DNA of 46,657 nucleotides from Archangiaceae bacterium (GTDB lineage: Bacteria > Myxococcota > Myxococcia > Myxococcales > Myxococcaceae), in assembly GCA_016879935.1 (NCBI GenBank), contig JAACJQ010000089.1, forward strand, positions 1 through 46,657, in the 5' to 3' direction. Below the pieces are notes generated by a model. It was not told the DNA's origin. It did not search any database and saw only the letters and a program-made list of their open reading frames with translations. A program made the position numbers and the translations under genes. Each line of letters opens with the position of its first letter. The stretch's first letter is position 1. Of this stretch, positions 1 through 8,265 are shown piece by piece.

Positions 1-401
1 CGATGTCGGCTCATCGCATCCTGGGGCTGGAGCAGGTCCCAAGGGTTTGGCTGTTCGCCAATTAAAGCGGTACGCGAGCTGGGTTCAAAACGTCGTGAGA
101 CAGTTTGGTCCCTATCTTCCGTGGGCGTAGGAGGCTTGAGAGGCTCTGACCTTAGTACGAGAGGACCGGGTTGGACGCACCTCTGGTGTACCAGTTGTCA
201 CGCCAGTGGCATCGCTGGGTAGCCATGTGCGGATTGGATAACCGCTGAAAGCATCTAAGCGGGAAACCGACCTCAAGAATTGGCCTCCCGGGGGCAACCC
301 CCTGGAGACCCGATGGAGACTACGTCGTTGATAGGCCGGATGTGTAAGCGCGGTAACGCGTTCAGCTAACCGGTACTAATCGGTCGTGCGGCTTACATTA
401 C
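1..401 (+). rRNA. 23S ribosomal RNA, 3' end (partial)
   Basis: This is the last ~400 nt of a 23S rRNA, entering from the left edge of the window. The conserved sarcin-ricin loop region (AGTACGAGAGGACCGG, about 153-168) and the terminal GGTACTAATCGG segment near 372-383 are both visible. The mature 3' end is placed near 400 by analogy with the usual GGCTTA ending, so it is accurate to a few bases. About 145 nt of spacer separate it from the 5S gene, and I see no tRNA in that spacer. Confidence 0.95.
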
Positions 402-546
402 CTTTTTCTCGATGATGCGCTGGCTCTGAGTGGCCAACGCGATTCAAGGTCGAGGTCGAGGCCCCTGCAGTCACTGATTGCAGACTTTCGAGAGCGCTTC
501 GCTCGTTCAAAGTTCAATTCTGATCTTCGTATGCACTCCAAGTTTT

Positions 547-662
<116 letters not shown>

Positions 663-669
663 TCTTTTT

Positions 670-706
670 GCCCCTGCACCGGGAAACCGGTGCGGGGGCT
701 TTTTCT
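670..706 (+). terminator. rRNA operon intrinsic terminator
   Basis: A 13-bp stem (GCCCCTGCACCGG against CCGGTGCGGGGGC, one wobble pair) closes a GAAA tetraloop. It is followed directly by a T-rich run. It lies 8 nt after the 5S end and ends the rRNA transcript. Confidence 0.92.
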
Positions 707-865
707 TTTGGCCCGCGTTCTGGCTTTCCGGAACGGTTCCGCGCACTTGTGGCCTCTTTCGCCCTGTCGGATCATTGACGGCCCAGGCCACCACGTCTAT
801 CGTCGACGCCTCGAGGGTGCTCTGTCTGCACCCATTTCGCAGTCCTCCCGCGTTCAACGGTCCGG

Positions 866-3800
866 ATGAAGAAGCCCACGGTCTTCGGCAAGTACCTGCT
901 GCTCGAGCGCCTCAACGTCGGCGGCATGGCCGAGGTGTTCACCGCCAAAGCCTTCGGTGTCGAAGGCTTCGAGCGCATTCTGGCCATCAAGAAGATCCTC
1001 CCGACCATGGCGGAGGATGAAGAGTTCATCACGATGTTCATCGACGAGGCGCGAATCAGCGTTCAGCTGAATCACGCCAACGTGGTGCACATTCACGAGC
1101 TCGGCAAACACGACGACGCCTACTACATCGCGATGGAGTACGTGTCGGGCAAGGACCTGCGCGCGCGTCTCGAGCGGTTCCGGCGCAGGCGCGAGATCAT
1201 GCCGACGGCGATGGCCGTCTTCGTCGCCTCGAAGATGTGCGAAGGCCTCGACTACGCGCATCGCAAGAAGGACGCGCGGGGCCAAGAGCTCCACATCATT
1301 CACCGCGACGTCTCGCCCCAGAACATCCTCCTCTCGTACGAGGGAGAGGTGAAGATCATCGACTTCGGCATCGCGAAGGCCGCGAACCGGAGCCAGAAGA
1401 CCCAGGCCGGCATTCTCAAAGGCAAGTTCGGCTACATGAGCCCCGAGCAGGTTCGTGGCCAGCCAATCGATCGCCGCAGCGACATCTTCGCGGTCGGTGT
1501 GACCCTCTACGAGATGCTCACGGGCGAGAAGCTCTTCGTCGGCGAGTCAGACTTCTCCACGCTCGAGAAGGTTCGCAACGCTGAAGTTCCGCTGCCGCGC
1601 CAGTTCAACCCGAACATTCCGGCCGGCCTCGAGAAGGTTGTTCTCAAGTCGCTCGCGCGCGAAGTCGAAGATCGCTACCAGTGGTCGAGCGATCTGCAGG
1701 AAGACCTCATGCGGTTCCTGCTGGCGGGCGACGCCATCTATTCGGCCAAGCACCTCTCGGCGTACATGAAGGAGGCCTTCGCCGAAGATCTGTATCGCGA
1801 AGCCGAGAAGATGGAGCGCTACGCCTCGGTTTCGCGCCCCGAAGATCTCGAGTCGTCGGGAATCACGGCCGGGCCGAAGAAGAAGGCAGCAGCAGCTGCT
1901 GCCGCTCCACCTCCTCCGGCCGCGCCCCCTCCACGAAGTCGGCCTCAGTCTGTCGCGATGAGCGGAGGAAGTGGCGCTGTCGCCCTGGGCCCGCAGAACA
2001 CGGCGCTGAACATTCCCCCACCTTCGGCAGAAGAGCTCGCCGAGATGGATGGCTCTGCCGATCGCACCATCATCATGCCCGCCGGCAGCAAGGCCGAGGC
2101 TGATCTCAAGACGGCGATCGGGCTTCCTTCTCCCTTCAACAAGCCCCAGGACGAGAACGGACCCGCCAGCGGCCGACAGCAGCTTCGTCCAGCGACTGGT
2201 CGAGCGCCCTCCAACGCCGGAACGGCGACCACCCACGACAACCTCGCGAATGGAAACGGCGGGTCGACGCTCAATGCGCTCGCCGGCAACTCGCGCTCGG
2301 TTGACTCGACGGTTCCCCCGCGCGGTGCACCTCCTGGTCACGAAGACACGGGCAACGATCTCAAGCCCATCGAGATGACGGGCTTCCGCCCCGCCCTCGA
2401 CGTCGACGAGGACGGCAACGAGATTCCTCCGTCGGAGCAGATGGGGAACGAAACCCTCGCGCCTTCGCGGCCCAGCCGCCCCAAGGTCGTGATCGGCGAT
2501 GCTCCGGTCAATGGCGCGACGACGGTTGGTCCTTCGCCCCTCTCGGGCGGCGTGAACGAGACCATCGCGCCTTCGAGCACCCGTGCTTTCCAGACCGGTC
2601 ACGACGGCGACGAGCCGTCAGAGGAGCCCGTCGACGATCAGGACCCGCCGCCCGACGAGGAAGCGGAAGAGGTGGAGGCGCAGGGAGACAGCACCGCCGA
2701 ACGACCCGCGATGAAGCAGGATCGTCGCCGCGCGACGCCCGCGCCTCGCGCCGCTCCGAATCGCCGTCAACAGGCCCCCAAAGGCAGACAGGCCTCGTCG
2801 GGCAAGAAGCCCGGCGTGATGATTGCCATTGGCGCGCTGGCAGTCATTGCTGTGCTGGTCGTGGGAGCGGCCGTCGTCAAGCTCACGGCAGGCAACAAAG
2901 CCAGGCTCCTCGTGTTGGTGAAGCCGAAGGTTCCGTTCATGGCCGTCATCAACGGCAAGAACTACGACGGCTCCCAGGCGATCGAGCTCGACCCAGGCAA
3001 GTACACCGTGATGATCAAGCCGACGAAGAGCGGCTACGCACGCCAGCAATTCATCGTCGACGTGGTCGCCGGCAAGATCAACCAGGTCGATCGAACGCTC
3101 GAATCCGATGGGCCGCCGCCAGACAAGGGCACCGAACCAACCGGCACCGAGCCGAGCGGGACTGGAACCGACCCGAAAGGCACGGTCGCCGCGAACGACC
3201 CCAAGGGCACCGAGCCAAAAGGAACGGATCCGAAGGGTACCGAACCCAAGGGCACTGACCCCAAAGGCACGGAGCCCAAAGATCCACCCAAGCCCGCGAC
3301 CTGGTCGGCCACGATCTCGACCAGCGAGCCGGGCGTCGAGGTCTTCATCGACGGGAAGTCGCGCGGCACCACTCCCGATCTCACGCTCTCTGACCTCGCC
3401 CCCGGCAAGTCGTACAAGGGGTCGGCGAAGAAGACTGGCTACCTCACCGAGAGCTTCACGCTCGAGAACAAGGCCGCCGAGCCCTCGATCTCGCTCTCAC
3501 TCGTGATGAAGCCAGAGCCGGCTCAGGTGAAGAAGGACCCGGAGCCTGTCGCGAAGAAGGACCCGGAGCCTATCGCCAAGAAGGATCCCGAGCCGGTGGT
3601 GAAGAAAGATCCGCCGCCCAAGAAGGATCCTCCTCCGCGCAACGACCCGCCGCCCAAGAACGACCCGCCCCCTTCGAAGAACCTCGCCAAGGGCAAGCTC
3701 AAGATCGCTTCGAACCCCACCAAGGCAGCCGTCATCATCGACGGCAAGCCAACCGGTCGAGACACGCCCGTTCTTCCTGCCAGCCCGATCGAAGTGCCGG

Positions 3801-3910
3801 TCGGGAAGCACAAGATTCAGTTCAAGCTGAACGGCAAGATGTCGCAGGTCTACGAAGTGAACGTGGTCGAAGGCGACAACCCGGTCATCAAGGGCGAGAT
3901 CCCGCAGTAG
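866..3910 (+). CDS. PEGA-type transmembrane Ser/Thr protein kinase
   Basis: This 1014-residue protein is a Hanks-type Ser/Thr kinase. The kinase domain spans about residues 9-280, with a glycine-rich loop variant (NVGGMAEVF), the ATP-binding lysine at 42 (AIKK), the catalytic loop HRDVSPQN near 146-153 and the DFG motif near 166. A Pro/Ala-rich disordered juxtamembrane region (about 335-645) leads to one membrane helix near 649-671. The outer part has three PEGA-like beta domains (about 676-745, 811-885, 943-1014) joined by low-complexity linkers rich in KGTEP and KKDPEP units. The layout suggests an inner-membrane kinase with a cytoplasmic catalytic domain and a periplasmic sensor. It stands alone downstream of the rRNA operon. 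The ligand and substrates cannot be read from the sequence. Confidence 0.93.
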   Translation: MKKPTVFGKYLLLERLNVGGMAEVFTAKAFGVEGFERILAIKKILPTMAEDEEFITMFIDEARISVQLNHANVVHIHELGKHDDAYYIAMEYVSGKDLRARLERFRRRREIMPTAMAVFVASKMCEGLDYAHRKKDARGQELHIIHRDVSPQNILLSYEGEVKIIDFGIAKAANRSQKTQAGILKGKFGYMSPEQVRGQPIDRRSDIFAVGVTLYEMLTGEKLFVGESDFSTLEKVRNAEVPLPRQFNPNIPAGLEKVVLKSLAREVEDRYQWSSDLQEDLMRFLLAGDAIYSAKHLSAYMKEAFAEDLYREAEKMERYASVSRPEDLESSGITAGPKKKAAAAAAAPPPPAAPPPRSRPQSVAMSGGSGAVALGPQNTALNIPPPSAEELAEMDGSADRTIIMPAGSKAEADLKTAIGLPSPFNKPQDENGPASGRQQLRPATGRAPSNAGTATTHDNLANGNGGSTLNALAGNSRSVDSTVPPRGAPPGHEDTGNDLKPIEMTGFRPALDVDEDGNEIPPSEQMGNETLAPSRPSRPKVVIGDAPVNGATTVGPSPLSGGVNETIAPSSTRAFQTGHDGDEPSEEPVDDQDPPPDEEAEEVEAQGDSTAERPAMKQDRRRATPAPRAAPNRRQQAPKGRQASSGKKPGVMIAIGALAVIAVLVVGAAVVKLTAGNKARLLVLVKPKVPFMAVINGKNYDGSQAIELDPGKYTVMIKPTKSGYARQQFIVDVVAGKINQVDRTLESDGPPPDKGTEPTGTEPSGTGTDPKGTVAANDPKGTEPKGTDPKGTEPKGTDPKGTEPKDPPKPATWSATISTSEPGVEVFIDGKSRGTTPDLTLSDLAPGKSYKGSAKKTGYLTESFTLENKAAEPSISLSLVMKPEPAQVKKDPEPVAKKDPEPIAKKDPEPVVKKDPPPKKDPPPRNDPPPKNDPPPSKNLAKGKLKIASNPTKAAVIIDGKPTGRDTPVLPASPIEVPVGKHKIQFKLNGKMSQVYEVNVVEGDNPVIKGEIPQ
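3120..3285 (+). repeat. In-frame repeat coding for (D/E)PKGTx linker
   Basis: Tandem imperfect 15-18 nt units within the kinase gene encode a Lys/Gly/Thr/Pro linker (units such as PKGTEPKGTDPKG) between the first and second PEGA domains. The reading frame is kept and codons vary between units, so this is selected protein low complexity, not a separate genetic element. Confidence 0.8.
3526..3682 (+). repeat. In-frame repeat coding for KKDPEP/KKDPPP linker
   Basis: A second tandem repeat tract in the same kinase gene encodes KKDPEPVA-type units grading into KKDPPP units. It forms the charged, proline-rich linker between the second and third PEGA domains. Such linkers are thought to span the cell wall or periplasm. 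Confidence 0.8.
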
Positions 3911-3985
3911 GCCGATCGATCACTGACGCGATGCTCCGTGTGCCGCGGCTTCCCGTGAGGCCCCGCCTCATGGCATAGGCCGCAC

Positions 3986-5386
3986 ATGCAGACCGCGCCG
4001 ACTCCCGCCACCGCGTCGAACACCGCTCCGACCAGCGCTCAGCCGTTCAAGTACCCACTGGAGCGTCAGTTCGTCGAACCCGATTGGACCCGCATTCCCG
4101 GGTACAAGAGCATCACCAGGCAGGAGTGGGAGAGCGCCGTCTGGCAGCGGAAGAACTGCGTGAAGAACCTGAAGGAGCTTCGCGCCACGCTCGGCAATCT
4201 GCTTCCCGAGACGCTCGCGGCGTCGATCGAGCGTGACCAGCGGGAGCGCGCGACGATGTCGATTCTGCTCACGCCGCACATGATCAACACCATGAACATG
4301 GACGATCTGTGGGGCGACCCGCTGCGTCGGTACATGCTCCCGGCGTTCGACGATCGCCACCCGACCTACGCGAACCACCCGAAGGCCAGCCGAGACTCGC
4401 TCCACGAAGCCGAGATGTGGAAGGTCGAGGGCCTCACCCATCGCTACCCCACCAAGGTGCTCGCCGAGTTGCTCTCGACGTGCCCGCAGTACTGCGGTCA
4501 CTGCACCCGCATGGACCTCGTCGGAAACGACGTGCCGCAGGTCTCGAAGCTGAAGTTCACGGTCGCCCAACCGGAGCGCTGGCAGTTGATGCTCGAGTAC
4601 CTGCGCAAGACGCCAACGGTGCGTGACGTGGTCGTCTCAGGCGGTGACGTGGCGAACGTGCCGATCGCGCAGCTCGAGGCCTTCGTGAGCCAGCTGCTCG
4701 ACATTCCGAACATTCGCGACATTCGTCTGGCCTCGAAGGGCCTGATGGGCATTCCGCAGCACTACCTGCAGGACAACGTGATGTCGGCGCTGGAGCGCAT
4801 CGCGAAGAAGGCCTTCGAGCGCAACGTCGACCTCGCGCTCCACACCCACGTGAACAACGCGAACCAGGTGACGCCGCTGCTCGGCAAGGCCGCGCGCCGA
4901 CTGCTCGAGGTGGGCTTCCGCGACGTTCGCAACCAGGGAGTGCTGCTCCGAGGCGTGAACGCGACCTCGAAGGACCTGTTGGAGCTGTCCTTCATGCTCC
5001 TCGATCACGCGCGGATCCTCCCGTACTACTTCTACATGTGCGACATGATCCCCAACTCGGAGCACTGGCGAGTTGCGGTGTGGGAGGCGCAGAAGCTCCA
5101 GCACGACATCATGGGGTACATGCCTGGCTTCGCGACGCCGCGAATCGTGTGTGACGTGCCCTACGTGGGGAAGCGCTGGGTGCATCAGGTCGCCGAGTAC
5201 GATCGCGAGAAGGGCATCTCGTACTGGACGAAGAACTACCGAACCGGCATCGAGTGGCAGGACCCCGAGGCGCTCAACCGCAAGTACGAGTTCTTCGACC
5301 CGCTCTACACGGTGCCCGAGTCGGGCCAGCAGTGGTGGCGAGATCAGGCCAAGGCTGCCCTGCAGTCGCACCCCGTGCACGCCTGA
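3986..5386 (+). CDS. KamA-family radical SAM aminomutase, divergent paralogue
   Basis: This 466-residue protein belongs to the lysine 2,3-aminomutase family of PLP-dependent radical SAM enzymes. The iron-sulfur motif CxxxCxxC is at residues 166, 170 and 173 (CPQYCGHC). The presumed PLP lysine is K396 in PYVGKRW, and the Asp of the upstream CDMIP segment is kept. It differs from canonical KamA: the Gly-rich PGGGGK loop is replaced by PYVGKR, and it has a ~60-residue N-terminal extension and a different C-terminus. These changes around the substrate and PLP site make a substrate other than lysine plausible. The next gene, 65 bp downstream on the same strand, is a second, more canonical member of the family. 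Confidence 0.85.
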   Translation: MQTAPTPATASNTAPTSAQPFKYPLERQFVEPDWTRIPGYKSITRQEWESAVWQRKNCVKNLKELRATLGNLLPETLAASIERDQRERATMSILLTPHMINTMNMDDLWGDPLRRYMLPAFDDRHPTYANHPKASRDSLHEAEMWKVEGLTHRYPTKVLAELLSTCPQYCGHCTRMDLVGNDVPQVSKLKFTVAQPERWQLMLEYLRKTPTVRDVVVSGGDVANVPIAQLEAFVSQLLDIPNIRDIRLASKGLMGIPQHYLQDNVMSALERIAKKAFERNVDLALHTHVNNANQVTPLLGKAARRLLEVGFRDVRNQGVLLRGVNATSKDLLELSFMLLDHARILPYYFYMCDMIPNSEHWRVAVWEAQKLQHDIMGYMPGFATPRIVCDVPYVGKRWVHQVAEYDREKGISYWTKNYRTGIEWQDPEALNRKYEFFDPLYTVPESGQQWWRDQAKAALQSHPVHA

Positions 5387-5451
5387 CCGAGCAGGTCTTG
5401 CGACCGTGACCGGCTTCCTGTCGTGACCGTTGCTGGGTTAAGGCCGCGCGC

Positions 5452-6657
5452 GTGAGCTTCGACGAGCAGCAGACTCCCGCGACGGCAGACCTCACGCCCG
5501 TGTCGCGGCGGGCCGAGCTCTTTCCCGACGCCACAGACGACCAGTGGAACGACTGGCGTTGGCAGATGCGGAACTCGGTACGTGATGGCGCGCGACTGGC
5601 GCAGCTGCTGAAGCTCACCGACGACGAGCGGGCCGGAGTCGCCGAGACCGCGAAGATCTTCCGGCTCGGCATCTCGCCCTACTACCTGTCACTCATCGAC
5701 CCTGCCCACCCGTTCTGTCCGGTGCGCATGCAGGCTGTTCCGGTGAAGGCCGAGGCGCGCAAGCGGGCAGGGGAGTTGCGTGACCCGCTCGGGGAAGACC
5801 CGCGCCGGCCTGTCGAGGCGATCGTTCACAAATACCCCGATCGGGTGCTGTTTCTCGCGCTCGACACCTGCTCCGTCTACTGCCGTCACTGCACCCGACG
5901 ACGGATCACGAACGGTGGCGAGGCGGAGCTGAACAAGACCGAGCTCGAGAAGGGGCTCGAGTACGTACGAACGCACCCGCAGGTGCGCGACGTCTTGCTC
6001 TCGGGTGGAGACCCCTTTCTGCTCTCGGAAGAGCGCCTCGAGCAGATCCTCGCGCCGCTCCGGGCGATTCCACACGTCGAGATGATCCGCATCGGCACCC
6101 GTATTCCGGTGTGTCTCCCGATGCGGGTGACGGAGTCGCTGGCGAAGCTGCTCCGAAAGTACGCGCCGCTGTTCGTGGTGACGCACTTCAACCACCCCAA
6201 GGAGATCACCGTCGAGGCGAAGCGCGCCTGTGAGCTGCTGGTCGATCACGGCGTGCCGGTCGAGAACCAGGCCGTGCTGATGCGGAGACTCAACTCAGAC
6301 GCGCGGATCATCACCGAGCTGAGCCACGCGTGTCTCAAGATGCGGGTGCGGCCGTACTACCTGCACCAGATGGACGTGGCCGAAGGCCTCGAGCACCTGC
6401 GAACGCCGATCGAGGCAGGGGTGAAGATCATCGAGCAGATGCGCGGGTGGACGACCGGCCTGGCCGTGCCGCACCTGGCGGTCGATCTGCCGGGTGGTGG
6501 TGGGAAGGTGACGTTGCAGCCCGACTACGTGCTGGAGCGGAAGCCGAACGAGACGATCCTCCGGAACTATCGGGGCCAGCCCTACGCGTACCCCGAGCCT
6601 GAAGAGACGGATTGCTCATGCCCGTACGACGACGTCTGGCGTGCGCAGCGGCGTTGA
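5452..6657 (+). CDS. kamA: Lysine 2,3-aminomutase (KamA family)
   Basis: This 401-residue enzyme is close to the usual KamA length (~416). It is predicted to interconvert L-lysine and L-beta-lysine using SAM, a 4Fe-4S cluster and PLP. The cluster motif is at C140, C144 and C147 (CSVYCRHC, followed by TRRR). The PLP lysine is K352 in PGGGGK. The two acidic residues that bind the substrate in characterised KamA are present as D308 (HQMD) and D345 (AVDLP). The start is GTG. A role in EF-P modification or beta-lysine solute synthesis is possible, but no EpmA-like or acetyltransferase gene lies nearby. It probably shares a transcript with the upstream paralogue. Confidence 0.88.
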   Translation: MSFDEQQTPATADLTPVSRRAELFPDATDDQWNDWRWQMRNSVRDGARLAQLLKLTDDERAGVAETAKIFRLGISPYYLSLIDPAHPFCPVRMQAVPVKAEARKRAGELRDPLGEDPRRPVEAIVHKYPDRVLFLALDTCSVYCRHCTRRRITNGGEAELNKTELEKGLEYVRTHPQVRDVLLSGGDPFLLSEERLEQILAPLRAIPHVEMIRIGTRIPVCLPMRVTESLAKLLRKYAPLFVVTHFNHPKEITVEAKRACELLVDHGVPVENQAVLMRRLNSDARIITELSHACLKMRVRPYYLHQMDVAEGLEHLRTPIEAGVKIIEQMRGWTTGLAVPHLAVDLPGGGGKVTLQPDYVLERKPNETILRNYRGQPYAYPEPEETDCSCPYDDVWRAQRR

Positions 6658-6671
6658 TGGGCTCGAGCGGC

Positions 6672-7235
6672 TCAGCGTTTCCCTGATTTTCCCGTCGACT
6701 TGGTGGCCGGCGCATCGGCAGCCTTTTCGACTGCATCGGACTCGGTGGCAGCGTTCTGATCGTTCTCGAAGTCCTTCGGCAGGCCCTGCTCGACGACCGG
6801 CGTCGCGTTCTCGCTCTCTTCGAGGGTGACGGGGTTCTCTTCAGAGATGCCGCGCTGAATGACGATCTCCTTCGGGCCTCCAGCTTTCTCTGCAGCGGCC
6901 TTTTCGGCTGCGGCCTTCTCTTTCGCTTCGAGGGCTTTGTTGGCCTGCCGAACCTGGTCGGCCTGTTCACGCGACCGGTTCATCTGGGCGCGAGCCCACT
7001 CCTTCGAAGAGACGCCGTACTTGTCGAGCACCTTCTGTTCGGCGGCCGCTTGCTCCCGAATCATCTGGGCGCGTTCGTCGCGGGACAGCTCGGTGGACTT
7101 CTTGTTGCCGTACTTCGCAGTGACGGCAGCGGTCTCCTTCGCCTGCTCGCGTTCGATCGATGCCGCGCGCTCGGCGTCGAATTCCTCGGGGGCGAAGGTC
7201 AACGACAACGCGACGGCGAACGAGAGGGTGACCAT
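6672..7235 (-). CDS. Hypothetical exported coiled-coil protein
   Basis: I do not recognise this 187-residue protein. It has a short hydrophobic N-terminus (MVTLSFAVALSLTF) that may be a signal peptide. A long charged, Ala/Glu/Lys-rich helical stretch follows (about residues 20-120, with EKAAAEKAAAEKAG units) and is likely coiled coil. The tail is acidic and disordered. A GGAGG ribosome-binding site sits 4 nt before the ATG. It converges on kamA, with 14 bp between the two stop codons. Probably periplasmic; no function can be assigned. Confidence 0.75.
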   Translation of the reverse strand: MVTLSFAVALSLTFAPEEFDAERAASIEREQAKETAAVTAKYGNKKSTELSRDERAQMIREQAAAEQKVLDKYGVSSKEWARAQMNRSREQADQVRQANKALEAKEKAAAEKAAAEKAGGPKEIVIQRGISEENPVTLEESENATPVVEQGLPKDFENDQNAATESDAVEKAADAPATKSTGKSGKR

Positions 7236-7280
7236 GGAGCCTCCGGCAGGTGCGGCCGCTCGAGTGTAGCCACCTTCACG

Positions 7281-7607
7281 TCACTTGGGGCAGCTGGAGC
7301 ACGACTCGCCGAACTTCGCGCAGTCTTCCTGCGAGGTGACGCACTTCTTCTGGAAGTCGGCGCGGTCGGGAGCCTTGCCCGCGATGTCGCAGGTCTGCTT
7401 CGACAGGCCGCACGCCTTGTCCTTCACCTGGCAGAAGTCCTTGCAGGTGATGTCGCTGCGGGTGCGCAGCTCCTCGAGCTGTGCGGAGAGCTGATCGATC
7501 ATCTCGTCATCGGTGCCGGCGACGGTCGTGGTGGTGGGCTTCGGGCAGCCGGTCAGACCTGCGATCGAGAGGAGCAACGCGCAAGCGAGGAGGACGAGTC
7601 GGTTCAT
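7281..7607 (-). CDS. Small Cys-rich lipoprotein, hypothetical
   Basis: This is a 108-residue predicted lipoprotein. I chose the internal ATG at 7607 because it places a clean signal peptide (MNRLVLLACALLLSIAGL) directly before the lipobox cysteine (LTGC). An upstream ATG at 7652 would add 15 polar residues in front. The mature part begins with a Thr/Pro stretch and a short helix, then carries about nine cysteines in CKDFC, CGLSKQTC, KKC and CSSC contexts. It is probably a disulfide-bonded periplasmic or outer-membrane protein. It lies 45 bp upstream of the coiled-coil gene on the same strand, so the two may be co-transcribed. Function unknown. Confidence 0.72.
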   Translation of the reverse strand: MNRLVLLACALLLSIAGLTGCPKPTTTTVAGTDDEMIDQLSAQLEELRTRSDITCKDFCQVKDKACGLSKQTCDIAGKAPDRADFQKKCVTSQEDCAKFGESCSSCPK

Positions 7608-7665
7608 GCAGCGGTGTGTAAGCGCCCCGTCCGAACTCGACAAGAACTTCACCGGCTCCCGAATG

Positions 7666-8190
7666 TCACGGTCGGGTTCCGCCTGGCGCTTCGACGGTCT
7701 GCTGCCGCCACCAGCGCGTGAGATCGTCTTTCCAATAGAACCAGGCCGAGAGCGCGAGCACGATCACGATGGCGACGCGGCGAAGCCAGGTCTCCCGTGC
7801 GTAGGCGGGCGATTCGACCTCGGCGCGCTCGGCCTCCCGAATACGCTGACGGAGCGTCGGCGCGTTCGCGGTCAACGCGCGCAGGGCCGCGACGGTCGGG
7901 CTCGGCTCCACGCGCTCGAGGGCGTCATGGAGCGCCTCGGCCTGGCGAACTTCTTCACCGAAGGCCACGGGAGGTTCGGCAGGAACCCCCTGACGTGCCG
8001 CTTCGAACTCACGCACCGCCCTCCACAGCAACACCTTCGCCGAGGCCTCGGGTACTCCGTAGAAGGCCACGAACTCCCGGAAGGAGCGGCCATCTCCCGT
8101 GGGCGTCTTCGCGACGAAGCGCGCGACCAGCACCTGCGCATGGCGCGGGTGCAGCTGCGTCAACGCCCGATACGAGGTCTCTGCATCCAT
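7666..8190 (-). CDS. Sigma-region-4-like protein with C-terminal membrane helix
   Basis: This 174-residue protein has no clear family match by eye. The N-terminal 65 residues (MDAETSYRALTQLHPRH, then SFREFVAFYGVPEASAKVL) resemble the helix-turn-helix of sigma factor region 4: a helix, a 'GV.EASAK..L' recognition-helix pattern, and a trailing basic helix. The middle is helical and Glu-rich. One hydrophobic segment (about 139-155, RRVAIVIVLALSAWFYW) near the C-terminus anchors it to the membrane. There is no region 2, so it would not act as a complete sigma factor. It may be a membrane-tethered regulator or a degenerate sigma relative. It is in the same orientation as the two small envelope genes downstream. 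Confidence 0.6.
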   Translation of the reverse strand: MDAETSYRALTQLHPRHAQVLVARFVAKTPTGDGRSFREFVAFYGVPEASAKVLLWRAVREFEAARQGVPAEPPVAFGEEVRQAEALHDALERVEPSPTVAALRALTANAPTLRQRIREAERAEVESPAYARETWLRRVAIVIVLALSAWFYWKDDLTRWWRQQTVEAPGGTRP

Positions 8191-8265
8191 CAGTCGGGGT
8201 TTGCCAAGTTCGCGCCACCGATGCCACCCGGCTGAATTCTTGAGCGGCGATCGCCGCGCCGTACC

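Noticed and set aside
402-546. Possible tRNA in the 23S-5S spacer
   Set aside because: No acceptor/T-arm pattern or GGTTCGA-type motif in a foldable context was found.
3120-3682. Tandem DNA repeats that might be a CRISPR array or satellite
   Set aside because: Units are 15-24 nt, imperfect and in frame, with no unique spacers. They encode kinase linkers.
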